Shown in pieces: positions 1-7,785 of a DNA stretch of 64,000 nucleotides. Below the pieces are notes generated by a model that worked only from the letters and a program-made list of their open reading frames with translations, had not been told where the DNA came from and did no database searches. The number at the start of each line of letters is the position of its first letter. Positions within the stretch are counted from its first letter, which is position 1. A program made the translations under genes and the position numbers. This DNA comes from Rikenellaceae bacterium (GTDB taxonomy: Bacteria; Bacteroidota; Bacteroidia; Bacteroidales; Rikenellaceae), in assembly GCA_015059845.1 (NCBI GenBank), contig SUZR01000009.1:51978-115977 (forward strand). Direction: 5' to 3'.

Positions 1-164
1 CCAAGCGCAAGTTCAACACCAACTTGAAGACAAAGCGTTTCTGGTCTGAGGAGGAGGGCCGTTGGTTTACACTGAAGGTAACAACTGCCGGTATGAAAAC
101 TATTAACAAGAAGGGCTTGGCTGCCGCTTTGAAAGAGGCCGCTGCTCCTAAGAAGGTTTACTAA
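1..164 (+). CDS. rpmB: 50S ribosomal protein L28, C-terminal part
   Basis: The window opens inside this gene. The frame starting at base 3 reads KRKFNTNLKTKRFWSEEEGR and continues to LKEAAAPKKVY and a TAA stop at 162-164. This matches the C-terminal half of bacterial ribosomal protein L28, a small structural protein of the large ribosomal subunit. The 5' half lies outside the window. It is followed after 17 bases by rpmG and then a DUF4295 gene, the usual ribosomal-protein cluster of Bacteroidales, so the three are probably co-transcribed. The frame and stop are certain and the family assignment is confident. Confidence 0.93.
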   Translation, partial: KRKFNTNLKTKRFWSEEEGRWFTLKVTTAGMKTINKKGLAAALKEAAAPKKVY

Positions 165-181
165 AAATTTATTGAGGACAA

Positions 182-364
182 ATGGCAAAGAAAGGTAACA
201 GAGTTCAGGTGATCCTTGAGTGCACCGAGCAGAAGGAGTCAGGCGTTGCAGGTATGTCACGCTACATCACCACAAAGAACAAGAAGAACACACCCGATCG
301 TTTGGAGCGTAAGAAGTACAATCCTTACTTGAAGAAGGTTACAGTACATCGTGAAATTAAGTAA
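182..364 (+). CDS. rpmG: 50S ribosomal protein L33
   Basis: A complete 60-residue protein beginning [17 protein letters not shown] and ending [10 protein letters not shown], typical of the Bacteroidota form of L33 in length and sequence. It is part of the large ribosomal subunit near the tRNA exit site. The first half keeps the TEQKESG and [16 protein letters not shown] segments that mark the family. It has one cysteine (C14) and no CxxC pairs, so this is the zinc-free type. It lies 17 bases after rpmB and 13 bases before the DUF4295 gene and should be transcribed with them. Confidence 0.95.
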   Translation: MAKKGNRVQVILECTEQKESGVAGMSRYITTKNKKNTPDRLERKKYNPYLKKVTVHREIK

Positions 365-377
365 TTTAGTGTAAGTT

Positions 378-536
378 ATGGCAAAGAAAGTAGTTGCAAC
401 CCTTAAGACGGGTACCAACAAGAAGTACACCAAGTGCATCAAGATGGTGAAATCAGAGAAGACCGGTGCTTACATCTTCAAGAGCCAGAATATTCTTGAG
501 GAGGCTGACATCAAGGCTTACTTCGCTGAGAAATAG
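378..536 (+). CDS. DUF4295 small basic protein
   Basis: A 52-residue basic protein (MAKKVVATLKTGTNKKYTK..., ending KAYFAEK) that starts with an ATG 13 bases after rpmG and stops with TAG at 534-536. Sequence and position match DUF4295, a Bacteroidota-specific family found between rpmG and ftsY. The function is not established. Its place in a ribosomal-protein operon, its small size and its lysine-rich start suggest a ribosome-associated or translation-linked role, which is inference. A strong terminator follows, so the rpmB-rpmG-DUF4295 transcript ends here and ftsY is separate. Confidence 0.88.
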   Translation: MAKKVVATLKTGTNKKYTKCIKMVKSEKTGAYIFKSQNILEEADIKAYFAEK

Positions 537-564
537 TTTTGCATTAAACCCAAAAGTTTAATAC

Positions 565-599
565 AAAAAAGGCGCTTCCAATATGGAGGCGCCTTTTTT
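565..599 (+). terminator. Intrinsic terminator after DUF4295
   Basis: The stem GGCGCTTCC / GGAGGCGCC (571-579 and 584-592, one G-T pair) is followed by a run of Ts. An A-run on the other side lets it also serve the minus-strand lipoprotein gene ending at 609, so it is probably bidirectional. Confidence 0.85.
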
Positions 600-608
600 G
601 TGTGCTAA

Positions 609-2567
609 TTATTCGCTTGCAGGAGGAGTACCAACAGCAATGCGATCAGTACCCATTATCTGGCCCCAACTTTCTGCCACATCATAAGCAGCCTTAACAT
701 CTGCATTAGGAACATAGAACATAAATCCCTCATTATCATATGGCATCGGATGGCCCATTGTCGGATTCTCAACTTTTAATATTTTATCCGATAGGGAATA
801 GACTGCCTTAAGGTTTGTACAGCCTACAAAAACTCCACCACCCAAATCTCCTGAACCTGCCACAGGGGTTCCTACTCCACCATATTCATCAGCTTCAGCT
901 TCATCTGTACTTCCAGCAAATGCTTCATTTGTGGTGGCTTCTACATCAGTCAAACTTGCAGGCAAAATTATACTTGTTAGACTTGTGCAATTACGGAATG
1001 AATAATTAAAAATAAGTCTCAACTTTGAATTTTCGGCAAACTTCACATCCTCAAGACTCTCACATCCTTCAAATACACACTCCTCAATCTCCTCTACATT
1101 TGCAGGAATTATGATACTTTTCAAAGATTTACAATTTTCGAATGAATAGTTACCCAGTTCCACTATATTCTCACTCAAAACAACCTCCTCAAGATGTTCA
1201 CAACCAGAGAAAGTACTATTCAATCCTCCTGTAACACTATTTGGGATAACCACCTTCTTAAGATTAGTCTCTGCAAATGCTCCAAAACCAATTCTTTCTA
1301 CCCCTAAAGGAATATTTACACTCTCCAAACCTGACAATCCAAAAGATAGTTGACCAAGCACTTTAACTCCTATGGGAATATCAATACTTTTTAAACTTGA
1401 GCATCCACCAAATGCACCCATACCAATAGCTTTAAGAGTTGATGGCAATTTAACACTCTCAAGGCTTGTACAATATGCCAATGCTCCGAATCCCAACTCC
1501 TCTACACCTTCGGGAATGACAATACTCTTTATGTTCATACGAGTCTTAAGATTAGTGTCATCTTGATTGGTAGGTTGCAGGTTTTCTTCATCGATTTCTA
1601 TAGGTAAGAAATTTTCTAAACTAATAGGTTCACCCTCCTCAAAATCAATAATTTCACTTTCGCCATCACTGTAATAGCACCATACCTGATTACTTTGAAT
1701 TGTTTCCAACTCTAATGCAGGCTCAAATGACTGTACCTTGCTACGCTCGATAGTGACCGAGCTATCAACAGATTTCTCGGTTACAATTCCGTTTGTATCG
1801 GTAATGGTAATTGTAAAACCTTTTTCAAAAGTGATAGCAGGCACTACAATCCAAAATTTAGTAGGATTGTCGGCATCTTCGCTCAACAAAACACCATCAT
1901 CACCGCAATCGAGTGTAAGAATCTCGGTTGCATCATCCGCAAAGGTTATTGTAGGCTCCTGCCCGTGGGCCGCAGTGATTTTCGATGCACCAGCCAGTTT
2001 CTCGCCATTATTACCCTTAAACTCTATGTTCATTACTTTTACACCTGTGCCATAAAGCGGGAACTCAAAACAACTGCCGAGATTTTTGAATGCCAAGAAT
2101 TTATCATCAACACCATCTGTAACGGCTACCATAAGGTTGGCGCCAAGTCCGAACGAGTTCTCTGCATATGCTTGAGTAGTGGGTACAATATATGATATTG
2201 TGCCATCGTATGCGATAGATGTGTTTTTATCGTAGGGATATACGGCATAATTAGTAGGCATCGACCAAGCTGTATGGTATCCAACAGGTTTTACAACATC
2301 GAACTCACCACAATTATCGCCCGTTTCACCCAGAAACTTATATTGCAGCGGATAAGTATTGCCATCAAAAATAGTAATACGGTCATCTTCCGTCCAATAA
2401 AGTTTGTAATTAACATCTGCGAATATACGAGACCCTGCGGTCTCCGTAGCGGCATAGAATTTAGAAAATTCTTGCTGTTGATCTTGAGCAGATAGCTCTT
2501 CTCTCTCTTTTGTACAGCTCATCATCATCACAAATGACAATAGAGCCAATGTAAAAACATTTCTCAT
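609..2567 (-). CDS. Surface lipoprotein with fimbrillin-like N-terminal part and BspA-type leucine-rich repeats
   Basis: About 652 residues. I start it at the internal ATG (2565-2567), which begins MRNVFTLALLSFVMMMSC, a lipoprotein signal with the lipid-bearing cysteine at residue 18; the ten residues upstream add nothing. Residues of roughly 25-290 resemble the Mfa/fimbrillin-like proteins of Bacteroidales, with a KLYWTEDDRITIF segment and a FWIVVPA-type strand typical of that group. From about 345 to 560 there are eight or so LRR_5/BspA repeats of the form SLKSIxIPxGVxxLGxxAFxxC. This combination suggests an outer-surface adhesin or fimbrial subunit; ligand unknown. It lies 23 bases after a 38-residue ORF and behind a structured leader. 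Its codon use is more AT-rich than the flanking genes. Confidence 0.82.
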   Translation of the reverse strand: MRNVFTLALLSFVMMMSCTKEREELSAQDQQQEFSKFYAATETAGSRIFADVNYKLYWTEDDRITIFDGNTYPLQYKFLGETGDNCGEFDVVKPVGYHTAWSMPTNYAVYPYDKNTSIAYDGTISYIVPTTQAYAENSFGLGANLMVAVTDGVDDKFLAFKNLGSCFEFPLYGTGVKVMNIEFKGNNGEKLAGASKITAAHGQEPTITFADDATEILTLDCGDDGVLLSEDADNPTKFWIVVPAITFEKGFTITITDTNGIVTEKSVDSSVTIERSKVQSFEPALELETIQSNQVWCYYSDGESEIIDFEEGEPISLENFLPIEIDEENLQPTNQDDTNLKTRMNIKSIVIPEGVEELGFGALAYCTSLESVKLPSTLKAIGMGAFGGCSSLKSIDIPIGVKVLGQLSFGLSGLESVNIPLGVERIGFGAFAETNLKKVVIPNSVTGGLNSTFSGCEHLEEVVLSENIVELGNYSFENCKSLKSIIIPANVEEIEECVFEGCESLEDVKFAENSKLRLIFNYSFRNCTSLTSIILPASLTDVEATTNEAFAGSTDEAEADEYGGVGTPVAGSGDLGGGVFVGCTNLKAVYSLSDKILKVENPTMGHPMPYDNEGFMFYVPNADVKAAYDVAESWGQIMGTDRIAVGTPPASE

Positions 2568-2590
2568 AAGATATAATTTTGATTGATAGT

Positions 2591-2707
2591 TTACCAAGTC
2601 ATATCGTCCTTTTTGTCGTATCCCTCCAATTGAGTTTGTGCAAATCCTTTCTCGATTGCCACCTCAATAATCTCGATTTCGGGCGCAATGTAGTTTTGTT
2701 TCTCCAT
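2591..2707 (-). CDS. 38-residue conserved-looking small protein
   Basis: An ATG at 2705-2707 opens a 38-codon frame with TAA at 2591-2593. The product starts MEKQNYIAPEIEIIEVAIEK and continues GFAQTQLEGYDKKDDMTW. It has no signal peptide or membrane segment. The form (aromatic-APEIE-IIEV-EKGFA, acidic tail, terminal Trp) resembles short unannotated ORFs that I recall upstream of fimbrillin-like genes in Bacteroidales; I cannot confirm this without a search. It ends 23 bases before the surface lipoprotein and begins right after a leader hairpin, so it is likely the first gene of that transcript. Possible roles are leader peptide, regulator or secreted peptide; none is shown. Confidence 0.6.
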   Translation of the reverse strand: MEKQNYIAPEIEIIEVAIEKGFAQTQLEGYDKKDDMTW

Positions 2708-3028
2708 AGTAAGATTATATGTTAAAATTCATCTTACTATCAGACTCCTTGATAGTAGTGCTTGGGGGATTATAAAACAAGACAGTGTGGAGTCCATTTC
2801 GTTCATCTGTTAGAAGGTTGTGGAAAGACCTTGACTGAAATAAACGATGCAATACCCCACACCTGAATAGATATGGGGATAAGACACAAGAAATGTGTCC
2901 TGCCATATACTAAACAAGAAATGAGTGTTGTTCGTTAATCCTTTCAGTCTTGAAAACTTCCACATTTTCTAACAAGGAGTGCGCGAAAACACTTTCTATA
3001 AAATATGTCTGCCGAGAGCACGCCCTCG
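2708..3028 (-). ncRNA. Structured 5' leader of the surface-lipoprotein operon
   Basis: About 320 untranslated bases lie between the minus promoter near 3035 and the small ORF. Read on the minus strand there are several stems in a row: GACACA/TGTGTC (2883-2899), a perfect 10-bp stem CCCCATATCT/AGGTGTGGGG with a four-base loop (2855-2878), AAGGT/ACCTT (2814-2832), and ACTATCA/TGATAGT (2736-2756) just ahead of the start codon. The loop of that last hairpin (AGGAGTC) is complementary to GACTCC at 2789-2794, which allows a pseudoknot or a switch between two folds. No known riboswitch class was recognised. Confidence 0.6.
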
Positions 3029-3034
3029 ACGATA

Positions 3035-3042
3035 CAAAGTTA
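3035..3042 (-). promoter_or_regulatory. Promoter -7 box for the surface-lipoprotein operon
   Basis: On the minus strand the box reads TAACTTTG, an exact match to the Bacteroidota TAnnTTTG element. TTTG-like -33 candidates lie upstream within a T-rich stretch (3050-3065), but spacing is not ideal. It is divergent from the ftsY promoter. Confidence 0.65.
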
Positions 3043-3100
3043 AAAAACTTTCGCAAAACAAACAACACTCGCGGTGGGGAATTGCCCTATAATATTATTA

Positions 3101-3132
3101 TTTGGTATTATCCTCAAAAAATCATAACTTTG
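3101..3132 (+). promoter_or_regulatory. ftsY promoter
   Basis: TTTG (3101-3104), 20 bases, then TAACTTTG (3125-3132), a textbook Bacteroidota housekeeping promoter. Transcription would start near 3138, after the in-frame ATG at 3134, so it supports the ftsY start at 3182. Confidence 0.85.
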
Positions 3133-3181
3133 CGTGATAATATGCCTGTCGGAATGGGCGGGCGCAAAACAGAAAAAGATT

Positions 3182-4219
3182 ATGGGATTTTTTGACCTTT
3201 TTAAGAAGAAAAAAGATACTGCAGCGCCCGCAGCAACACCCGAGCAGCAGGCCGTAGAGGCGCAGGAGGTTGCTCGTGAGGAGCAGGCGCAGACGCAGGA
3301 GCTGGCCGAGGGCTTGCAGAAGACCAAGACGGGTTTCTTCTCGAAGCTGGCACGCGCCGTAGCGGGTCGCTCGACCGTAGATGCCGATGTGTTGGATGAT
3401 TTGGAGGAGGTGCTTATCACCTCGGATGTGGGCGTGGAGACCACCGTCAAGATTATCAACCACATCGAGGAGCGCATCGCACGCGACAAGTATATGAACA
3501 CCTCGGAGCTGAACGCCATCCTGCGTGACGAGATTGCGCAGCTGATGGAGCAATCGCACTCGTCGCAGAAGGATTTTGGTCTGGAGGTGCAGGAGGGCAC
3601 GCCCTACGTTATGATGGTTGTGGGTGTGAACGGTGCCGGTAAGACCACCACAATCGGTAAGTTGGCTGCACAACTCACAAAGGCGGGTCGCAAGGTATAT
3701 ATCGGTGCTGCCGACACGTTCCGCGCGGCGGCTATCGACCAGCTGGCCGTATGGGCCGAGCGCGCAGGTGCTACGATGATTCGTCAGGAGATGGGCTCAG
3801 ACCCCGCATCGGTGGCTTACGATACGCTGAAGTCGGCCGTGGCGAATGGTGCGGATGTGGTGTTGATTGACACCGCAGGTCGTCTGCACAATAAGATTGG
3901 CTTGATGAACGAGCTGACGAAGATTCGCAACGTGATGGCGAAGGTTATTCCCAATGCACCACACGAGGTGATGCTCGTCTTGGACGGCTCAACGGGACAG
4001 AACGCCTTTGAGCAGGCACGCCAGTTTACGCAGGCTACGCAGGTTACATCGCTCACAATCACCAAGCTGGACGGCACGGCTAAGGGCGGTGTTGTGATTG
4101 GTATCAGCGACCAGTTCCATATTCCCGTACGTTATATCGGTATCGGCGAGGGCATCGACCAGCTGAAGATGTTCGACCGCCACCAATTTGTTGACGCCCT
4201 TTTCGGGGAGCAGAAGTAG
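3182..4219 (+). CDS. ftsY: Signal recognition particle receptor FtsY
   Basis: A 345-residue GTPase that docks ribosome-SRP complexes at the inner membrane for co-translational insertion. The start [12 protein letters not shown] at 3182 is chosen because the promoter excludes the upstream in-frame ATG and because this amphipathic basic start is typical of the family. A short acidic/glutamine-rich A region (residues 13-50) is followed by the NG domain with G1 [15 protein letters not shown], the DTAGR G3 motif and [10 protein letters not shown] for G4/G5. The next start codon is four bases after the stop, so the following methyltransferase is probably read from this transcript. Confidence 0.96.
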   Translation: MGFFDLFKKKKDTAAPAATPEQQAVEAQEVAREEQAQTQELAEGLQKTKTGFFSKLARAVAGRSTVDADVLDDLEEVLITSDVGVETTVKIINHIEERIARDKYMNTSELNAILRDEIAQLMEQSHSSQKDFGLEVQEGTPYVMMVVGVNGAGKTTTIGKLAAQLTKAGRKVYIGAADTFRAAAIDQLAVWAERAGATMIRQEMGSDPASVAYDTLKSAVANGADVVLIDTAGRLHNKIGLMNELTKIRNVMAKVIPNAPHEVMLVLDGSTGQNAFEQARQFTQATQVTSLTITKLDGTAKGGVVIGISDQFHIPVRYIGIGEGIDQLKMFDRHQFVDALFGEQK

Positions 4220-4222
4220 CAT

Positions 4223-5437
4223 ATGCAAATCAATAAACAAAATATAATCAGCCAAATATTGCGAGGTACTAACGACCAAATAACATCAACGGACCTCGCA
4301 ATAATGACTCATTACATATATAATCCTAATCAAAAATTATATTCGACAGCAAACAAAGATTGCGAAAAGAAACTTATATCTAAATTTTCATCTTCTAAGG
4401 TAGATGTTATAGAATGCATATACAAAGAGATGAGAAATGCTCCATTCTTTAATGAAACAAATAATCGATTTACTTTCATTGATTTATTTGCAGGCATTGG
4501 GGGTTTTCGCATTGCTTTACAGAATTTAGGAGGAAAATGCGTATATTCTTCCGAGTGGGACAAATTTGCACAACGTACATATTTTACAAATTTTGGGGAG
4601 GTACCTTTTGGCGACATCACGTTAGAAGAAACAAAGCAATTTATACCGAATAATTTTGATGTATTATGTGCAGGATTTCCTTGCCAAGCATTTTCTCTTG
4701 CAGGCAAGAAGAGAGGCTTTGAAGAGACTCGTGGTACATTATTTTTCGACGTAGCAGAGATCATTAAGCGCAAGCGTCCTAAAGCTTTCTTTTTAGAAAA
4801 TGTTAAAGGCCTAAAAATACACGATAAAGGAAAAACGTTAGAGGTCATCTTAAATACATTAAGAGAATTGGGATACTTTGTACCAGAGCCAGAGATTATC
4901 AATGCTATGGACTTTGGAGTTCCCCAACATCGTGAGCGTATATACATTGTTGGTTTCCGTGATGATTTAGGAATCAACTCTTTTTCATATCCAAAGCCAT
5001 CTGGAAAGAAAGTGTGCTTCGCTGATATTAAAGAAGAAAAAGAGGTAAGTGCTAAATATTATATATCCACTCAATATTTAGCAACACTTAAAGCACATAA
5101 GCAACGTCATATAAGCAAAGGAAATGGTTTTGGATATGAAATTATTCCTGATGACAAATGCGCAAATGCTATTGTTGTTGGAGGTATGGGCAAAGAAAGA
5201 AATCTCGTCATAGACCACAGACTGACAGATTACACCCCCGTAACAAATATTAAAGGAGAAATCAACAGAGAGGGTATTAGAAAAATGACACCCCGCGAAT
5301 GGGCAAGATTACAAGGATTTCCTGACAGCTTCAGAATAGAGGTTGCCGATGCATCTGCATATAAGCAATTTGGAAATTCTGTAGCTGTCCCTGCGATAGA
5401 AGCTACAGCAAAGCAAATAATCGATAAAATTTTATAG
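4223..5437 (+). CDS. DNA (cytosine-5) methyltransferase
   Basis: A 404-residue C5 methyltransferase that uses S-adenosylmethionine. An N-terminal extension of about 80 residues without a recognised domain precedes the motifs: I FIDLFAGIGGFRIAL (85-99), IV with catalytic Cys154 in GFPCQAF, VI LENV (191-194), VIII QHRER (235-239), and X GNSVAVPAI near the end. The target-recognition region (about 250-350) is short, and the sequence recognised cannot be told from it. The gene is markedly more AT-rich than ftsY and rimO and sits four bases after ftsY. With the next gene it forms a probable type II restriction-modification pair inserted into a housekeeping operon. It should protect host DNA from the partner enzyme. 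Confidence 0.93.
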   Translation: MQINKQNIISQILRGTNDQITSTDLAIMTHYIYNPNQKLYSTANKDCEKKLISKFSSSKVDVIECIYKEMRNAPFFNETNNRFTFIDLFAGIGGFRIALQNLGGKCVYSSEWDKFAQRTYFTNFGEVPFGDITLEETKQFIPNNFDVLCAGFPCQAFSLAGKKRGFEETRGTLFFDVAEIIKRKRPKAFFLENVKGLKIHDKGKTLEVILNTLRELGYFVPEPEIINAMDFGVPQHRERIYIVGFRDDLGINSFSYPKPSGKKVCFADIKEEKEVSAKYYISTQYLATLKAHKQRHISKGNGFGYEIIPDDKCANAIVVGGMGKERNLVIDHRLTDYTPVTNIKGEINREGIRKMTPREWARLQGFPDSFRIEVADASAYKQFGNSVAVPAIEATAKQIIDKIL

Positions 5438-5439
5438 CT

Positions 5440-6045
5440 ATGAGCAGTATATTACTTGATTTAGGAATTATAAAGAACGAGACAGCGTCAAGTACCGTTT
5501 TCGAATCATTGCTTGATGATAAATCCTTTCTTGATGTTGAGTACAATGCTCCAAATGAGTATGTTATGACGTATTGGGAGGCTCTAATGAATCACCCCAA
5601 GCACTCAACATTAGCAGGTAATATTTTTGAACTGATAATAACAACCCTCTTATATAGAGAGAACTTATTACCTATATACGTTCAGGCTCAAGTAGCATTT
5701 GTTCCAAATGTTAGATTTGACGCATTGCTCTATAATAAGGAGTTCGGCCCTATTAGCCTATCCCTTAAAACCAGTTTGAGAGAAAGATACAAGCAGGCAG
5801 ACCTCGAAGCAATTGCATTAAAATATGTACATAGAAAGGCTAAATGCCATTTGCTTACAATGCACGAACAAGAAGCTGCAAGTGTAAAGGCTAAAATAAA
5901 GTCGGGAGATGTTATTGGATTAGATTCTGTAGTTATCTGCTCTAATGATGATATAAATAACCTTATTGCCAATTTGAAAACTCAAACCTTTGAGGTTGCT
6001 GGCTCAGTAGAGATTATTACAAGTCATAATATGGTTGTAAGATAA
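5440..6045 (+). CDS. Probable type II restriction endonuclease
   Basis: A 201-residue protein starting two bases after the methyltransferase stop and ending with TAATG, where its stop shares a base with the rimO start. I do not recognise the exact family. Visible features fit a PD-(D/E)XK-like nuclease: Glu64 in a helix (GNIFELI), Asp94 in VRFDALLY, then a strand ending S108-L-K110 (ISLSLKTS) and RERYKQADLEA, a segment seen in some type II enzymes. The second acidic residue of the motif is a serine here, so the active site is not canonical. AT-rich like its partner. The adjacency to the methyltransferase is the main argument for function. Confidence 0.68.
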   Translation: MSSILLDLGIIKNETASSTVFESLLDDKSFLDVEYNAPNEYVMTYWEALMNHPKHSTLAGNIFELIITTLLYRENLLPIYVQAQVAFVPNVRFDALLYNKEFGPISLSLKTSLRERYKQADLEAIALKYVHRKAKCHLLTMHEQEAASVKAKIKSGDVIGLDSVVICSNDDINNLIANLKTQTFEVAGSVEIITSHNMVVR

Positions 6046-7355
6046 TGAAGAAGATAAATGTCATAACCTTAGGTTGCTCGAAGAATACGGTTGATAGCGA
6101 GCACTTGATGGCGCAACTCGCAGCGGCGGGTTACACACTCTCGTTTGACAGCGACCGCACCGACGCAAAGGTGGTGGTTATCAACACCTGCGGATTTATC
6201 GGCGACGCCAAGCAGGAGAGCATTGAAACAATTCTCGATGCCGTTGCGGCCAAAGAGGCAGGATTAATCGAAAAACTTTTTGTAATCGGCTGCTTGAGTG
6301 AACGTTATGCTGACGAATTGCGCGAGGAGATTCCCGAGGTAGATGACTACTTCGGCGTGAAGGATTGGGCCGACATTGCAGCTACGCTGGGTGCCGAGTA
6401 CAAGGCCGAGAACCAGACCGAGCGCGTATTGACAACGCCAAAGCATTATGCCTACCTGAAGATTTCTGAAGGGTGCAACTGGCTTTGTGGCTACTGCGCC
6501 ATACCGCTGATTCGCGGCAAGCACGAGTCAGTGCCGATGGAGCAGGTGCTGGAGGAGGCACGCAAGCTGGCAGCGCGTGGCGTGAAGGAGATTATGGTCA
6601 TCGCGCAGGATACAACCTACTACGGCATTGACCTCTACGGTCGCCGCCGCTTGGCCGACCTTCTGACCGAGTTATGCCGCATCGAGGGTATTGAGTGGAT
6701 ACGTCTGCACTACGCCTACCCCGCCGCCTTCCCCGAGGATGTGATTGAGGTGATGGCACGCGAGCCTAAGATTTGTAAATATCTTGATATTCCCTTCCAG
6801 CATATATCAGACAATATGCTCTCGGCAATGAAGCGCCGCCACACGAAGGCTGAGGCGATGGAGCTTATCGCACGTCTGCGTGAGCGTATTCCCGACATTG
6901 CCCTGCGTACTACGCTGCTCGTAGGTTATCCGGGCGAGACAGCCGAGGATATAGCCGAGCTGGAGCAGTTTGTGCGTGACGTACGCTTTGAGCGTCTGGG
7001 CGTATTCCCCTACTCGGAGGAGGAGGGCACCTACTCGGCAGAGAATCTCAAGGATGACGTCCCGGAGGAGGAGAAGCAACGCCGTGCCGACCGTATTATG
7101 CTCATTCAGGAGCAGATAGCCCTTGAGAACAACCTCTCGCGTGTGGGCCGCACGATGCGCGTTGTGGTCGATTCGCGCCAGGGCGACTACTACGTGGCAC
7201 GCTCGGAGTACGACTCGCCCGAGGTGGACCAGGAGATACTCATCCCCGTGGAGCTAAGACAGCTGCGTCGTGGTCACTTCTACGACGTTCGCATCACCGA
7301 CGCCGAGGGTTACGACCTCTACGGCGAGGTGATAGCGCCAGCACGTAAAAAGTAG
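6045..7355 (+). CDS. rimO: Ribosomal protein S12 methylthiotransferase RimO
   Basis: A 436-residue radical-SAM enzyme that adds a methylthio group to the conserved aspartate of ribosomal protein S12. The N-terminal UPF0004 domain carries GCSKNTVDSEH and NTCGFIGDAKQES with cluster-binding cysteines. The radical-SAM domain has CNWLCGYCAIP (CxxxCxxC). A C-terminal TRAM-like RNA-binding domain follows. The start overlaps the restriction gene stop by one base (TAATG), so translation is coupled. In related genomes, as I recall them, rimO directly follows ftsY; here the restriction-modification pair separates them. Confidence 0.95.
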   Translation: MKKINVITLGCSKNTVDSEHLMAQLAAAGYTLSFDSDRTDAKVVVINTCGFIGDAKQESIETILDAVAAKEAGLIEKLFVIGCLSERYADELREEIPEVDDYFGVKDWADIAATLGAEYKAENQTERVLTTPKHYAYLKISEGCNWLCGYCAIPLIRGKHESVPMEQVLEEARKLAARGVKEIMVIAQDTTYYGIDLYGRRRLADLLTELCRIEGIEWIRLHYAYPAAFPEDVIEVMAREPKICKYLDIPFQHISDNMLSAMKRRHTKAEAMELIARLRERIPDIALRTTLLVGYPGETAEDIAELEQFVRDVRFERLGVFPYSEEEGTYSAENLKDDVPEEEKQRRADRIMLIQEQIALENNLSRVGRTMRVVVDSRQGDYYVARSEYDSPEVDQEILIPVELRQLRRGHFYDVRITDAEGYDLYGEVIAPARKK

Positions 7356-7401
7356 CGGGAATAGAGCTTTTGTGCATTTTAGAGTATCGAAAGGGTCAAA
7401 A

Positions 7402-7433
7402 TTTGCTAAAAAGATATTTTATTTATATCTTTG
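7402..7433 (+). promoter_or_regulatory. Promoter for the coiled-coil gene and zapA
   Basis: TTTG (7402-7405), 20 bases, TATCTTTG (7426-7433). The spacing and both boxes fit the Bacteroidota consensus; the first gene starts 29 bases downstream. Confidence 0.85.
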
Positions 7434-7462
7434 AGTGTTAAAAACCGTATTACCACATTCAG

Positions 7463-7759
7463 ATGGCTTGCAAAAGTATCATAACACACATTCAGGCACA
7501 GGCCGAGCGAGTGATTGCTCAGCACGAAAAGCTGGAGGCCGACTATGCCCAGGTGTGTAAGGAGCGTGATGAGCTGAAGGCCCACGTGCGTGAGCAGGAG
7601 GAGCAGCTGCGCGAGCTGAAGGCCGAGGTGCAGCGTCTGCGTCTGGCCGAGAGTCTGGGTGGTAATGCTACGGATAAAGCTAAATCGCGCGCACGCATCA
7701 ACCAGTTATTGCGGGAGGTTGACAAGTGTATTGCGCTACTGACGAAGGCTTCAAACTAA
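7463..7759 (+). CDS. Small coiled-coil protein upstream of zapA
   Basis: A 98-residue soluble protein. Residues 10-65 have heptad-like spacing and a high Glu/Lys/Arg/Gln content (AHVREQEEQLRELKAEVQRL), predicting a long coiled coil. The C-terminal third (INQLLREVDKCIALLTKAS) forms an amphipathic helix. No domain name is recognised with certainty. It is first in an operon with zapA, 26 bases ahead of it. Short coiled-coil partners of the division machinery, such as ZapB, have this build, so a role at the division septum is plausible but is inference from position and shape. Confidence 0.7.
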   Translation: MACKSIITHIQAQAERVIAQHEKLEADYAQVCKERDELKAHVREQEEQLRELKAEVQRLRLAESLGGNATDKAKSRARINQLLREVDKCIALLTKASN

Positions 7760-7785
7760 TAGGACGAAGAATAAAGAGATAGACG

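Noticed and set aside
3134..3181. Longer FtsY starting MIICLSEWAGAKQ
   Set aside because: The -7 box of the promoter ends at 3132, so this ATG lies before or at the transcription start; the residues are not FtsY-like.
3040..3673. Two overlapping minus-strand frames of about 185 codons opposite ftsY
   Set aside because: They are shadows of ftsY codon bias: Ser/Cys/Ala-rich or His/Leu-rich, with no domain, promoter or start context.
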